From Flavobacterium reichenbachii (GTDB lineage Bacteria > Bacteroidota > Bacteroidia > Flavobacteriales > Flavobacteriaceae), in NCBI RefSeq assembly GCF_002217435.1, contig NZ_MUHF01000011.1, positions 1 through 64,000 on the forward strand: 64,000 bases of DNA, in the 5' to 3' direction. This document shows, piece after piece, positions 9,280-17,941 of the stretch. The notes under the pieces are model-generated. The model saw nothing but the letters and a program-made list of their open reading frames with translations, did not search any database and was not told the DNA's origin. A program made the position numbers and the translations under genes. How positions within the stretch are numbered: position 1 is the stretch's first letter; each line of letters begins with the position of its first letter.

Positions 9280-10545
9280 ATGAAAAATTTATTTACCCTT
9301 TTGCTGCTTTCTTTTGTCACTGTACTGTTTGCACAAAACGATCCACCTGAATATATAAAAAATGCCGTTGATAAATATTATCGAGATATTGGTATTAGTA
9401 TAGATAGAACTAAACTTCCTAAAATAGAATTTCTTAATTCAGATGATAAAAATATAAGGCAGCAAAATGCTAATGGCAAGGATGGTAAAATGTTATTAAC
9501 CCCGGCTGCAATAAATCATTTTTTTGCCTCAGAAATATCAAGTTATGTCACATCTTCCAAAGATCTAACTTTTCAAAAAGCTTATGCGGTTTTGAGCACT
9601 TCTGATAAAACATTGTTTTTAGGAGGCACTTTTGATACCAGAAAAGATGACACAGATGCCGTCAGTTTTTTACTTACTACTGGTATTAAAGCCAAAGTTG
9701 ATGATGATTTTACATCAATTTATAAAAATGGAAAATTACAGAACGATTTAGGATTTATCATAAAGTTCCACTGGATAGGAAATGGCAGCATTTATTATGA
9801 GGGAGAACAAGAAGAAAAAATGAGCACTTTCCGAGAAAATGCAATTGAAAAACTTATTAAGGAAGCAGTTTATGATAATGCCTCAGATGATAAAACTACT
9901 AAGGAAAAACAAACTGATTTCTATAAAAAAATTGCTAAGGAAGAAGTGGATTATATACGGAAATTCAGGTTATATACTCTAAGTACAGATCATTGGTTTT
10001 CATTTGAAACATATATACCTGTTTCACCACGTCAGTACGAAATAATAAACGATATATCGACGACTGATGTCAAAAAAGAAAATTTTTATCCTTGGTACAT
10101 TACTGCTGGAGCTACAAAATATTGGAAATGGAGTAGTGGAAAGTCCTGTTACATAAGTGGATTTGGGAATATCAAAAATAATAATACTATAGAAACAGAA
10201 GCACTTACAAAATATACTCTTCCCGTATACAGCCCTGAAAATAGTTCTCTTATTGAAGAAAATAAAACAGTTTATGGAGGTGATTTTCAACAATTCATAA
10301 CTCCTTCTTTAAGTGCCGAATTTGTCAGCTTTTTTGTCCTAGATGGTACATTTGGTTTTAGTTCTGGGGTAGATAAGACTTTTGGAAAGTATGATACCTT
10401 AAACTGGAAACTTGGAGTGCCTTTTAGTTTAAAAGATAAGGAAGGAAAGCCGTCTGTTAATTTTGAACTTGTATGGAAAGAAGTTGATAAAGATCATTTT
10501 GTGGGAATTAATGTCGGATTTACTTTTGGAAAATTCATACAGTAA
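9280..10545 (+). CDS. Exported protein of unknown function
   Basis: Start chosen at 9280 rather than 9259, because MKNLFTLLLLSFVTVLFAQ is a clean signal peptide and the seven residues before it would spoil it. The mature chain is about 400 residues, Lys/Asp-rich, with beta-strand-like segments at the C-terminus (LVWKEVDKDHFVGINVGFTFGKF) ending in an aromatic-glycine pattern seen in outer-membrane or surface proteins. No named family is recognised. It is followed after 63 bp by a metalloprotease gene on the same strand, with a promoter upstream at 9153-9181. Confidence 0.75.
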   Translation: MKNLFTLLLLSFVTVLFAQNDPPEYIKNAVDKYYRDIGISIDRTKLPKIEFLNSDDKNIRQQNANGKDGKMLLTPAAINHFFASEISSYVTSSKDLTFQKAYAVLSTSDKTLFLGGTFDTRKDDTDAVSFLLTTGIKAKVDDDFTSIYKNGKLQNDLGFIIKFHWIGNGSIYYEGEQEEKMSTFRENAIEKLIKEAVYDNASDDKTTKEKQTDFYKKIAKEEVDYIRKFRLYTLSTDHWFSFETYIPVSPRQYEIINDISTTDVKKENFYPWYITAGATKYWKWSSGKSCYISGFGNIKNNNTIETEALTKYTLPVYSPENSSLIEENKTVYGGDFQQFITPSLSAEFVSFFVLDGTFGFSSGVDKTFGKYDTLNWKLGVPFSLKDKEGKPSVNFELVWKEVDKDHFVGINVGFTFGKFIQ

Positions 10546-10608
10546 TTTCAAATGAAACTTAATAGAATGAAAATAGTTTTAATTGTAAAATAATTTATTA
10601 AAATAAAA

Positions 10609-11730
10609 ATGGAAACAAAGAAAACAACCACAACAGATTCAGTTTTTGATTTAAATACATCAACATTTTTGCCAGCTGAAGAATATCGACATGTTTACAA
10701 TAATAAAATAATTTGTGTTACAGATTCTAAAGGTTATCCTGAGCCAGATAATTGGAGTCCGACTAAAATTAGGGTAGAGGCTACAGATGGATTTATACCT
10801 CTCTGGGATATCGGGGTAAGTTTGAACTGGCGATTTAGTAAATCGTTTGATAGTTATTTTAAAAATCCAGAAGCAGCAAAAAATGGGGTAAGAAATCTTT
10901 TTGTGCAGGCAGCAGTGGGCTGGAAAGAAGCATGTCCAATTAAATTTCATGAAGTCAAAGACGGATGGGACTTTGAAATAGATATGCACACAGAGGACTG
11001 TGATACTTCAGGTTGTGTATTAGCATCTGCATTCTTTCCCGGAGCAGGCCAAAACATATTCTACATATACCCAACCATGTTTAAACAATCTTATCAGGAA
11101 CAAGTAGAAACGATTCAGCATGAAATGGGACATATTTTTGGCTTACGCCATTTTTTTGCTAACATTAGTGAAACAAGATGGAAAAGCGAATTGTTTGGAA
11201 CCGATACACCTTTCTCAATTATGAATTACGGTGATAAAAGCAAGTTAGAAAACAGTGATGTTGAAGATTTAAAAAAATTATATCAATTAGTATGGAGTAA
11301 TCAATTAACTGAAATTAATGGAACCCCTATAAAAAAGTTCGTTTCTTATCATATGAGTAAGAGTGGAACAATTGATTCTGCGATGACTCAGGGTTTACAG
11401 CTTTTGCAGATTAGCGCTGAGCCTTCTTCAGACGGATCTGTAAATTACTTAAGGGCAGATAATTATTATGCAGATCAGTTTTCATGCGTAGTACCTGGAT
11501 ACAGTTATTACAGACTCACCAATATGCACACTACTAAAACCATTACAGGCTGTGTTACAAAAAGCTGGCTCTACGACGGAAAAGAAGTTTTTGAATATAT
11601 AGCTTTTACTTTAGCTCCGGGTGAGTGGAAAATATTTGGATGTTTTTTTGTAACAGTGAGCCAGCGTATAACCTTCAAAATTTGTTCTTTTTATGGAACT
11701 GAACAGAAATGTTCATGTTCGGGCAAATAA
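10609..11730 (+). CDS. Metzincin (matrixin-like) zinc metalloprotease
   Basis: 373 residues. The zinc signature HEMGHIFGLRH (about 171-181) fits HExxHxxGxxH, with three His ligands and the catalytic Glu, and a Met-turn SIMNYG follows at about 203-208. The upstream part (about 60-165) resembles the matrixin catalytic fold (FVQAAVGWKEACPIKFHEV). The C-terminal third (about 230-373) is beta-rich and Cys-containing and is not recognised. No signal peptide is visible (METKKTTTTD), although the preceding gene is exported, so localisation is uncertain. The presumed substrate is protein; the specific target is unknown. Confidence 0.85.
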   Translation: METKKTTTTDSVFDLNTSTFLPAEEYRHVYNNKIICVTDSKGYPEPDNWSPTKIRVEATDGFIPLWDIGVSLNWRFSKSFDSYFKNPEAAKNGVRNLFVQAAVGWKEACPIKFHEVKDGWDFEIDMHTEDCDTSGCVLASAFFPGAGQNIFYIYPTMFKQSYQEQVETIQHEMGHIFGLRHFFANISETRWKSELFGTDTPFSIMNYGDKSKLENSDVEDLKKLYQLVWSNQLTEINGTPIKKFVSYHMSKSGTIDSAMTQGLQLLQISAEPSSDGSVNYLRADNYYADQFSCVVPGYSYYRLTNMHTTKTITGCVTKSWLYDGKEVFEYIAFTLAPGEWKIFGCFFVTVSQRITFKICSFYGTEQKCSCSGK

Positions 11731-11783
11731 GTTAAACAGAGAAACTACGACAAAATTATAAACAAAACATTAAATAAAAGATC

Positions 11784-12209
11784 ATGGGACAAACAGACTT
11801 AAATTTAGCAGCTGAATATCAAACAGCTATATACACGGCAGATCCGCTTAAGATCGCATTTATTTTAAACAAGGTTATTCATAATCCCGATACCTCTATC
11901 ATTGTCGAAACGGGTAAAAATGAATATTGGGTTTTTTATACCGGAAATGCTTCGTTATTTCCAGAAGATGCTAGTATTAAAAACTTTAAAATAGAAAATA
12001 AAGAAAGTAAAAATATAAAAGTACACGACGATTCTGTTTCAGGACCTGATCGTTGGGTGTCAGAAATCGTTAAAATACAACGTGGTGATTTCTTTTTTAC
12101 AGATATCTGTAATGCTATAAACAAGATACGAAATAAGAATACCATCAGGATAGTTGTTGAACAAGGAGAAGATGTGAATCGAAAATTACACTTTTATTAT
12201 AAAAAATAA
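11784..12209 (+). CDS. Small protein of unknown function in the metalloprotease cluster
   Basis: 141 residues without signal peptide or membrane helix. Alternating charged and hydrophobic stretches (KIAFILNKVIHNP, NEYWVFYTGN, NTIRIVVEQGEDVN) suggest a small alpha/beta fold. It starts 53 bp after the metalloprotease on the same strand. A role as an intracellular inhibitor or partner of that protease would fit the missing signal peptide of both, but nothing in the sequence proves it. Confidence 0.65.
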   Translation: MGQTDLNLAAEYQTAIYTADPLKIAFILNKVIHNPDTSIIVETGKNEYWVFYTGNASLFPEDASIKNFKIENKESKNIKVHDDSVSGPDRWVSEIVKIQRGDFFFTDICNAINKIRNKNTIRIVVEQGEDVNRKLHFYYKK

Positions 12210-12344
12210 TCTTAGGATTTAATTTTTGTGAAATCGAAAAATTGAGCAGCAGGCAAGATAAAATAAACAAATTGACTGTTAATAAAAGCATGTCTGTCCC
12301 AAGTTTATAAAATGATTACAAATATTTTTAATACTTTATTAAAC

Positions 12345-12836
12345 ATGAAAAATTTAAGCTTTATTTTATTTCTATTGATCTTTTTTCCATCCAAATCTTT
12401 TAATCAAAATACTGTTCACGGACCTTCCATAAAGATTGGGTATAGTACATTGGAAAAGTATTCATTTGGAGTCGGATATAATTTTTTAAAATTCAAAGAT
12501 GATTGGGGTTGGTCTAGACCCTCTCATAACTATTATGTTGAGTACATTCCTGAATATAAAGCAATTGGTTTGTCAGCAAATTTACAATACACTTTAATAT
12601 TTGTTGAGGCTGGAATGGAAGCGAGTTTTCGTTCAAAAAATGAAAATGACCAATCTTATTTTTCATTTTATCCTCATATAGGTTTTGATTTGATTAATCT
12701 TGATTTATCACTTGGTCCTGAATTCTTAACCTATAAATCAGATGGTAAGAATATTGGTTTTAAAATATCTCTTAAAATTCATCCGAAACTATTTAATCAA
12801 GGTGCAAACAGATTAAAATTTAAAAAAAATGAGTAA
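12345..12836 (+). CDS. Small exported protein, probable outer-membrane beta-barrel
   Basis: Start placed at 12345 so that MKNLSFILFLLIFFPSKSF forms the signal peptide; an ATG at 12312 is also possible. The mature chain of about 140 residues consists of short amphipathic strands with aromatic girdles (YSFGVGYNFLKF, IGLSANLQYTLIFVEAGME, FYPHIGFDLINLDLSLG), the pattern of small Bacteroidota beta-barrels. The end (LKIHPKLFNQGANRLKFKKNE) does not close with the usual aromatic C-terminus. A fragment with such an end lies directly downstream in another frame. Confidence 0.68.
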   Translation: MKNLSFILFLLIFFPSKSFNQNTVHGPSIKIGYSTLEKYSFGVGYNFLKFKDDWGWSRPSHNYYVEYIPEYKAIGLSANLQYTLIFVEAGMEASFRSKNENDQSYFSFYPHIGFDLINLDLSLGPEFLTYKSDGKNIGFKISLKIHPKLFNQGANRLKFKKNE

Positions 12837-12988
12837 TTGGTTTTTTTGTTACTGCAAAAGGTGCTCCAATAGAAGCAATAATTGGGTTACAAGCTCAAAC
12901 AAAAGATTGGTCTAATAACCGTAATTCTGAAAAAGATAGATGGGAAAGAACTTCCATCGTACTTACAGCAGGTTTTCCATTCAATTAA
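12833..12988 (+). pseudogene. 3' fragment of a beta-barrel protein gene
   Basis: Directly after the preceding stop, a different frame reads about 51 codons (IGFFVTAKGAPIEAIIGLQ..., ending VLTAGFPFN-stop). It has no start codon, a TGA immediately before it, and an end typical of outer-membrane beta-barrels. It is best read as the remaining 3' end of a second, related barrel gene. A frameshifted extension of the preceding gene is less likely because that gene already reads to a natural-looking end. Confidence 0.55.
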
Positions 12989-13041
12989 AAATCTCAATTT
13001 TCAGGCTTTATATTTATTATAGTGCTGAAACCTTAAAACAC

Positions 13042-13073
13042 AAAACCTGCGAATCTTTCGATTTGCAGGTTTT
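13042..13073. terminator. Recurrent terminator hairpin, copy 1
   Basis: AAAACCTGCGAATC (13042-13055) pairs with GATTTGCAGGTTTT (13060-13073), one G-T mismatch. Close relatives occur at 16284-16315, 29319-29344 and 47454-47485, the last three next to tRNA 3'-end fragments. This copy has no tRNA fragment beside it. The rest of 12989-13376 is A/T-rich with no other feature seen. Confidence 0.7.
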
Positions 13074-13376
13074 ACACTTTTAAAAAACTCTTCTTTAAGT
13101 TTTTTGCAATAATTGTTTTTCCAATCTGTAACAATTATATATTTTTCACTTAAAATACATAAAAATAAACGAGTAAGATTTTAAACTCCCTCATGAATCA
13201 ATTGAATGATCAGGTCCAAAAAGCGAACTGTAAGTTATTACAAAGTTTTTCAGTGTTATTACAAATTAGCTCTACTGCTCTTTGATAAAGTTTTATTTTG
13301 TTATAAAATTGCGCTTGATTTAAAGAAAAAAACTGCTTTATTCCAGTACTTTTTTCTACTTAAAATGTAGTTGAGC

Positions 13377-13820
13377 ATGAAATACAAAAATATATTACTA
13401 GTCAATGATAATACTGATGATGCAGAGATATTTGTATCGGTATTAAATGCAATTAATCATAAAATCAAATCTTCAGTAGAGGACAGTGCACTTGAAGCCC
13501 TAAAAAAGCTTCAAGATTCAAAATTATCACCAGATATAATTTTCCTGGATTATAATATGTCATATCTTGACGGAAGTGTATTTCTTAAATTACTTCGTGA
13601 TATTAAAAGTCTGAAAAAAATCCCAGTTGTGCTTTATTCCCAGAATTCAGGAGTTATGCTGCAGGATGCATTAAGCAAATTCAAAAAAGTAAAGTTTTTG
13701 AAGAAGCATTCGAATTTTAGAAAGCTTTTCGAATCACTTCAAAAGATAATGATATCTGAAAAGGCTGTAAAAAAAAAGAATAATGGGTTTAAAATTGAAG
13801 CTTCGGATGAAGGTATTTAA
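13377..13820 (+). CDS. Single-domain response regulator (CheY-like)
   Basis: About 147 residues from ATG 13377; a TTG two codons upstream is in frame but less likely. The receiver fold is complete: LLVNDNTDDAEIF, phosphoacceptor Asp in IIFLDYNMSYLDG, Ser in VVLYSQN and Lys in KFLKKHS. The first acidic pair is Asn-Asp rather than Asp-Asp, which often alters magnesium binding. No output domain follows, only a Lys-rich tail. It is a stand-alone gene with no kinase nearby, so it probably serves a phosphorelay encoded elsewhere. Confidence 0.88.
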   Translation: MKYKNILLVNDNTDDAEIFVSVLNAINHKIKSSVEDSALEALKKLQDSKLSPDIIFLDYNMSYLDGSVFLKLLRDIKSLKKIPVVLYSQNSGVMLQDALSKFKKVKFLKKHSNFRKLFESLQKIMISEKAVKKKNNGFKIEASDEGI

Positions 13821-13898
13821 TCTAAGTTAAAAACCGTCTTCACCATTGGGCTTATTTTTTATTTATTTTGGATGTTGTGCTACGCTGTAAGCAGCAGT

Positions 13899-14477
13899 TT
13901 AATTGTAATACTCAGATATTGTAATAATTGTTCTTTTTTCTTTTTCTAAAATTTCTATCCCATCAGAGACTAAATTATCTTCTGGATCTTCATCTACAAA
14001 CTCCAAAAAAAATGATGAATTGCCATTGTCAATTTTTTTAAATCGACCTTCAATGAGCTTTTTACAATAGCTGTCAAATTTAAATTTACATGCTATATCA
14101 TTAATTTTTCTTATTAAAGTACTGTCTAATTCCTGATTTGGGTAAATATCTGTTTTAATTTCTACTGAACTGACAAAATGGTCACAACCCCCTTTATATA
14201 CAGTTAGAGTATCACCATTGTATAGGAATGTGGCTTTGTTAATTTTTGAATCCCAAACATATTTTTTGATTTCAAGTTCATTCAGCCATTCTTCTGTTAT
14301 TTTTTTATAATTGTCATCAAACGCACAATCTGAATTGTTTTCTAATTCCTCATTATCTATTTTAGAAACCGTATCGGATTTAATATTTTTAACTATAATA
14401 TTTTCTTTTTGTGTTTTCTTTTCTGAACAAGAAAGAGTTATAATTAATAACAATGTATAATAGAATGTTTTTTTCAT
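13899..14477 (-). CDS. Lipoprotein of unknown function
   Basis: 192 residues with a lipoprotein signal (MKKTFYYTLLLIITLSC, lipobox at Cys17), then a Lys/Asp/Asn-rich chain with three further Cys (NSDCAFDD, GGCDHFVSSVEI, FDSYCKKLIEG). No named domain is recognised. It is monocistronic and convergent with the response regulator gene. A perfect CCTAATTAGG palindrome lies at 14530-14539, about 55 bp upstream of its start. Confidence 0.7.
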   Translation of the reverse strand: MKKTFYYTLLLIITLSCSEKKTQKENIIVKNIKSDTVSKIDNEELENNSDCAFDDNYKKITEEWLNELEIKKYVWDSKINKATFLYNGDTLTVYKGGCDHFVSSVEIKTDIYPNQELDSTLIRKINDIACKFKFDSYCKKLIEGRFKKIDNGNSSFFLEFVDEDPEDNLVSDGIEILEKEKRTIITISEYYN

Positions 14478-15144
14478 AAAATTATTTTTAAACTAGGATA
14501 TATTTCTAACGATGTCCGGCTTTATCTACCCTAATTAGGTCGGTATTTTTGGCAGTATTAGTGTTTTTCTGTTTTCAAAAATAGAATTTTTATTTTATAA
14601 AACTTCAGACGTACTGATTATTAATTTTATAATTTTTGTATTAATATGAAATTAAATTTAGATGTTCTTGGTACTTTGAACAATTAGCAGGAACAAGGAT
14701 AGAACCCGTCAAGAAAAATAATTATAATAAGCAGTCTAATACAGTTTCGAACCCTAAATTCGGCAGGTTTTGATTCTGCTGGATTTCTAGTTTTAAAGAT
14801 CTCCATAAGCCACGATTCTGCCGCAAAACTTAATTTAAAGATTTCAATATAGTTAAAGATGCTTTTTTAGCAGCAGGAAGCATTCAAATATCTAACCGCT
14901 TTATTGAGGATTTTTATGAAATAGCATATTTGATTTGTGATCTAGAATAAAGTTATTAAACAGATTTATTAAATGAATTTTTTGCATGCTGAGGAAATTG
15001 TAACAATTTTGATTTTAATTTATATATTAGCGCTGAATACACTCTTTTTCTGCATCAACAAATTGAATTTTTTATAAGTAGTTTGTTATTGTTGGTAAAA
15101 GCCATTGACAGCCATTTAATTCTCAATAAGAATCAAATTAATTA
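14478..15144. other. Intergenic remnant region with a tRNA-end/direct-repeat boundary module
   Basis: The 667-bp gap has no intact gene. At 14734-14753 the reverse complement reads GGTTCGAAACTG..., like a tRNA T-loop and acceptor end. 55 bp further is the 17-bp type repeat GCCACGATTCTGCCGC (14809-14824), the same spacing as in the clearer modules at 16.4, 47.6 and 51.25 kb. A short open stretch to a stop near 14949 (AGSIQISNRFIEDFYEIAYL) has a degenerate DNA relative at about 18.17 kb. Isotype of the tRNA-like end is not determinable. Confidence 0.45.
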
Positions 15145-15669
15145 ATGAAAAAAGAACTCACCGATCAGCAAATAAAAGAAATTAAAGAAGCATATTTAAA
15201 AGATAATTTATCTGTTGAGAATCAAATTATAAAATTAATTGTTGCAGGATATGATGAGAATACTGCAGAAGAACTTATTAATAAAGTAATTAAAGAGTAC
15301 AAAAAAGAACTTGTAGAAGCGGCTCAGGAAGAAAGCGAAAATAAAGAAACCCAAAAAATTACAGGAAGTATCATATTTTTAGCGGCTGTTTTAGGTCCGG
15401 TTTTAAGTATTAAAGGATATGAGTGGTATATATTGGCAGCGATTGTTGCGGGAGTTGCTGGATATTTTGACTTGAAAAAACAACCAATAGCAGGGCTGGT
15501 CAGATCAATAGTTTTAGTTGTTTTATTCCCGTTAGCCTTTGAATTATATATAAATACCAGAAGTTCTTATTATGTTGTCGAGCTGTTAATTCCCTTTTTT
15601 ATTTGTTTCCTTATCTCATATTTATTCCAACTCATAATTTCTAAGATATTTTATCCTGAAGAAATTTAA
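15145..15669 (+). CDS. Membrane protein of unknown function with N-terminal helical domain
   Basis: 174 residues. A charged helical N-terminus (1-65; LTDQQIKEIKEAYLKDN, GYDENTAEELINKVIKEY) resembles small UBA/CUE-like three-helix folds. It is followed by four or so membrane helices (about 72-172). There is no signal peptide. It lies 13 bp before a zinc-ribbon membrane protein and is probably co-transcribed with it. No family name can be given. Confidence 0.68.
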   Translation: MKKELTDQQIKEIKEAYLKDNLSVENQIIKLIVAGYDENTAEELINKVIKEYKKELVEAAQEESENKETQKITGSIIFLAAVLGPVLSIKGYEWYILAAIVAGVAGYFDLKKQPIAGLVRSIVLVVLFPLAFELYINTRSSYYVVELLIPFFICFLISYLFQLIISKIFYPEEI

Positions 15670-15682
15670 ATTTAAAAGTATA

Positions 15683-16168
15683 ATGATGTTATCTAAATAC
15701 AATTATAATGAAAGTTTAAAACGCTTTGAACCAAAAGAAAAAAGATGCAGCTATTGTTTTCAAAACGAAAGTGAAAATATTAATAATTATGATTTTATTA
15801 AACTTTATAAAGTAAAAGACAGAACTAATTTTGTTATCTACAGGAGTTTAAAGTATGAAGAAATGGAGATAGGTATTTCAAGATGTAATAGTTGTGTTGA
15901 ATTTCATGAAGAAGCTTCCCGTAAATCTCCAATATTAAAATATGCAGCTTATATGTTAATTCTAATTTTTGTATTACCTGCTTTTGGTCTTAAAGTTTTT
16001 ATAGTTGGTATTTCATTGAGCGTAGTCTTGTTTTTGCTATTACATAAATATGCAGCAAAAAAAAATAATCCAACAGAGAGATTAACATTAAAACAGGGAA
16101 TTACATCAAATGTGACCATTCAGGATCTTGTTATTTCAGGCTGGATATTCGATAAGCCCTCGGCATAA
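15683..16168 (+). CDS. Zinc-ribbon-like membrane protein of unknown function
   Basis: 161 residues. Two Cys pairs (CSYC near residue 22 and CNSC near residue 73) probably bind one metal. They precede two membrane helices (about 90-130: AAYMLILIFVLPAFGLKVFI and GISLSVVLFLLLH). The C-terminal tail is cytosolic or periplasmic with no motif. It overlaps no other gene and forms a probable two-gene unit with 15145-15669. Function is unknown. Confidence 0.68.
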   Translation: MMLSKYNYNESLKRFEPKEKRCSYCFQNESENINNYDFIKLYKVKDRTNFVIYRSLKYEEMEIGISRCNSCVEFHEEASRKSPILKYAAYMLILIFVLPAFGLKVFIVGISLSVVLFLLLHKYAAKKNNPTERLTLKQGITSNVTIQDLVISGWIFDKPSA

Positions 16169-16283
16169 TTAAGAAAGAACACATAGCTGTTGATCGTGTA
16201 TTTGAAAATACTGTTTATATAGCGGGAAGGAGACTAGAACACTCCTGATAAAAAACTAAAAAACAACGTATTTCTAAAAGAAA

Positions 16284-16315
16284 AAAACCTGCGAATCCTG
16301 GGATTTACAGGTTTT
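16284..16315. terminator. Recurrent terminator hairpin, copy 2
   Basis: AAAACCTGCGAATCC pairs with GGATTTACAGGTTTT (16301-16315) with two mismatches. On the reverse strand it lies just downstream of the tRNA-end fragment at 16382-16404, the position of a tRNA terminator. On the forward strand it may end the 15145-16168 pair. Confidence 0.65.
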
Positions 16316-16381
16316 ACCACATTTTTTGAGGGTATTTGAAAAGATTGAAAAGGTGACCTTTTTACTTCTTTTACCCTTTTG

Positions 16382-16404
16382 GTGGGGAGAGCAGGATTCG
16401 AACC
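16382..16404 (-). repeat. tRNA 3'-end fragment, candidate attachment site A
   Basis: The reverse strand reads GGTTCGAATCCTGCTCTCCCC followed by AC: T-loop TTCGAAT, 3' T-stem CCTGC, acceptor strand TCTCCCC and discriminator A. The rest of the tRNA is absent. The same end recurs at 29414-29436 and 47552-47573 in the same orientation. Displaced tRNA 3' ends are the usual scar of tyrosine-integrase insertion into tRNA genes. The isotype cannot be fixed from the end alone. Confidence 0.7.
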
Positions 16405-16456
16405 TTATCGTTGAAGTCCTGTCTATACTAGGTTTTATAAAATGTCTTTGACAAAG

Positions 16457-16473
16457 TGCACCGATTCTGCACC
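16457..16473. repeat. 17-bp direct-repeat motif next to attachment site A
   Basis: TGCACC-GATTC-TGCACC, two identical hexamers in direct orientation, 52 bp from the tRNA fragment. About 100 bp on both sides of the repeat matches the 47.6-kb module closely, down to a shared TTAACAGACAGTAGTATTAT. Candidate integrase arm-binding site (inference). The 16474-16777 stretch is otherwise A/T-rich and without a gene. Confidence 0.55.
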
Positions 16474-16777
16474 CAAATTCAATTTTACTATTTCAATATT
16501 AAATCATGCACAAAAATTAAGGTACTAACTAATTAACAGACAGTAGTATTATTCTTTTTTTGTATTACAAATATATCAAAAATATTGAATATTTAGGTTT
16601 AAGAGATTAAAGCATTATTCTAGAGTAGTAAAAAAGGTATCAACTCCATTCCCACTATTGCCGAAATTATCATCTGGTATTGCTTAGTTTGAATGCAATC
16701 TTCAAAAAATCACTGTCGTCCTCATCATCTTTCAATTCGAACCAGATTGATTGTATTAATAACAAGCCGTTAATGTC

Positions 16778-16804
16778 ATTTGTAAACAAATTTGTTTATA
16801 TTTG
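16778..16804 (+). promoter_or_regulatory. Promoter and likely self-operator of the toxin-antitoxin pair
   Basis: TATATTTG (16797-16804) is a -7 box only 4 bp before the ATG at 16809, so the transcript has almost no leader. Overlapping inverted repeats ATTTGT-AA-ACAAAT (16778-16791) and ACAAATTTGT (16786-16795) cover the promoter. This is the arrangement expected for an XRE antitoxin repressing its own operon. Confidence 0.6.
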
Positions 16805-16808
16805 CAGT

Positions 16809-17300
16809 ATGAAAAGGGAATATGAGAAATATAAGGGAATTCATCCAGGGGCAGTACTGGAACGCGAGCTTGATAAACGAAATCTGGCACAGCGTCCCTT
16901 TGCACAATCCCTGTTTGAGCATCCCCAGACTATCAATGCTATTATAAAAGGGAAAAGAGATCTCAATACTGCCTTAGCGCTTAAAATAGAAAGTGCCCTT
17001 GGACTTGAAGAGGGTTCGCTTTTGGTGCTTCAAACGTATTATGACATAAAAAAAGAGAAGCAAAAAACATTACAGGGCAATCATCCCGAGATAAGCAGGC
17101 TTAGAAAGAGTCTTTTTTGGGATACTAATATCAATACGATTAACTGGGAAAGTCAGTCTAAGGCTGTTATCAGAAGGGTTTTTGAGCGTGGAAATATCAG
17201 TGAAAAAAAAGAAATCATCCGATTTTACGGGACTGAGAGAATCAAGGCCGTGATCAGAGAAGCCGTTGGAAAAACGTATATTAAAGCCAAAAGATCATGA
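16809..17300 (+). CDS. HigA-like XRE antitoxin fused to DUF6922-type domain
   Basis: Start set at 16809 (MKREYEKYKG), directly behind a -7 box; the 43 upstream codons to 16680 are not protein-like. Residues 11-75 form a HigA-type XRE helix-turn-helix (HPGAVLERELDKRNL, FEHPQTINAIIKGKRDLN). Residues about 95-150 match the small DUF6922-type domain (LRKSLFWDTN, INWESQSKAVIRRVFERG, IIRFYGTERIKAVI). The stop overlaps the start of the AbiEii-family toxin gene. By family the protein neutralises the toxin and represses the operon through DNA binding. Confidence 0.85.
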   Translation: MKREYEKYKGIHPGAVLERELDKRNLAQRPFAQSLFEHPQTINAIIKGKRDLNTALALKIESALGLEEGSLLVLQTYYDIKKEKQKTLQGNHPEISRLRKSLFWDTNINTINWESQSKAVIRRVFERGNISEKKEIIRFYGTERIKAVIREAVGKTYIKAKRS

Positions 17301-17941
17301 TGTACTGGAAAACAGTAAATCCATTGTTGAGAGAGAGTCTTCTGCAGCTTATGCAGGCGGATGAATTTAAAGTTTTTCGTCTGGTTGGAGGAACAGCGCT
17401 GAGTCTTCAAATCGGACATAGATTGTCTGTTGATATTGATCTTTTTACAGATGAAGATTATGGAAACATAGATTTTGATATACTTGAGAACTATTTGATG
17501 GCAAATTTTCCTTATACAGATAAAGGATTTGGGGGTATTGTAGGTATGGGTAAATCTTATCTTATTGGTACAGATAAAGATAATACTGTGAAGCTGGATG
17601 TTTACTACAGTAATGAGAAGTTTATTGAGGACGCCATTGTAATGGATGGAGTGCGTATGGCAAGTGTAAAGGAAATTATAGCCATGAAGGTAGATGTTAT
17701 TTTAAGGGGAGGCCGTAAAAAAGATTTTTGGGACCTGCATGATCTTTTACCTAAGTACGATATAAAAAAAATGCTGAGCCTGCACAAACAGAGAAGTGAG
17801 TATACTCATGATGAAGAAAAAATCCTGCAAAACTTTATTGATTTTACTTCTGCTGATGATGATTTTGACCCTGTCTGTCTTAAAGGCAAATATTGGGAAT
17901 TTATAAAGGAAGACATTCAGGCCGCAGTAAAGAGAAGTTAA
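17297..17941 (+). CDS. AbiEii-family nucleotidyltransferase toxin
   Basis: 214 residues (a second ATG at 17300 is equally possible). The nucleotidyltransferase signature is complete: GGTALSLQIGHRLSVDIDLF at 31-50, with the GG pair and D46/D48 as metal ligands. A later KDFWDLHDLL block is characteristic of AbiEii/AbiGii/MenA-type toxins. Family members add nucleotides to tRNA acceptor ends or otherwise block translation; AbiE is a phage-abortive system. The gene is translationally coupled to the antitoxin (4-bp overlap). The partner is not the usual AbiEi winged-helix antitoxin but an XRE-DUF6922 protein. Confidence 0.88.
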   Translation: MMYWKTVNPLLRESLLQLMQADEFKVFRLVGGTALSLQIGHRLSVDIDLFTDEDYGNIDFDILENYLMANFPYTDKGFGGIVGMGKSYLIGTDKDNTVKLDVYYSNEKFIEDAIVMDGVRMASVKEIIAMKVDVILRGGRKKDFWDLHDLLPKYDIKKMLSLHKQRSEYTHDEEKILQNFIDFTSADDDFDPVCLKGKYWEFIKEDIQAAVKRS

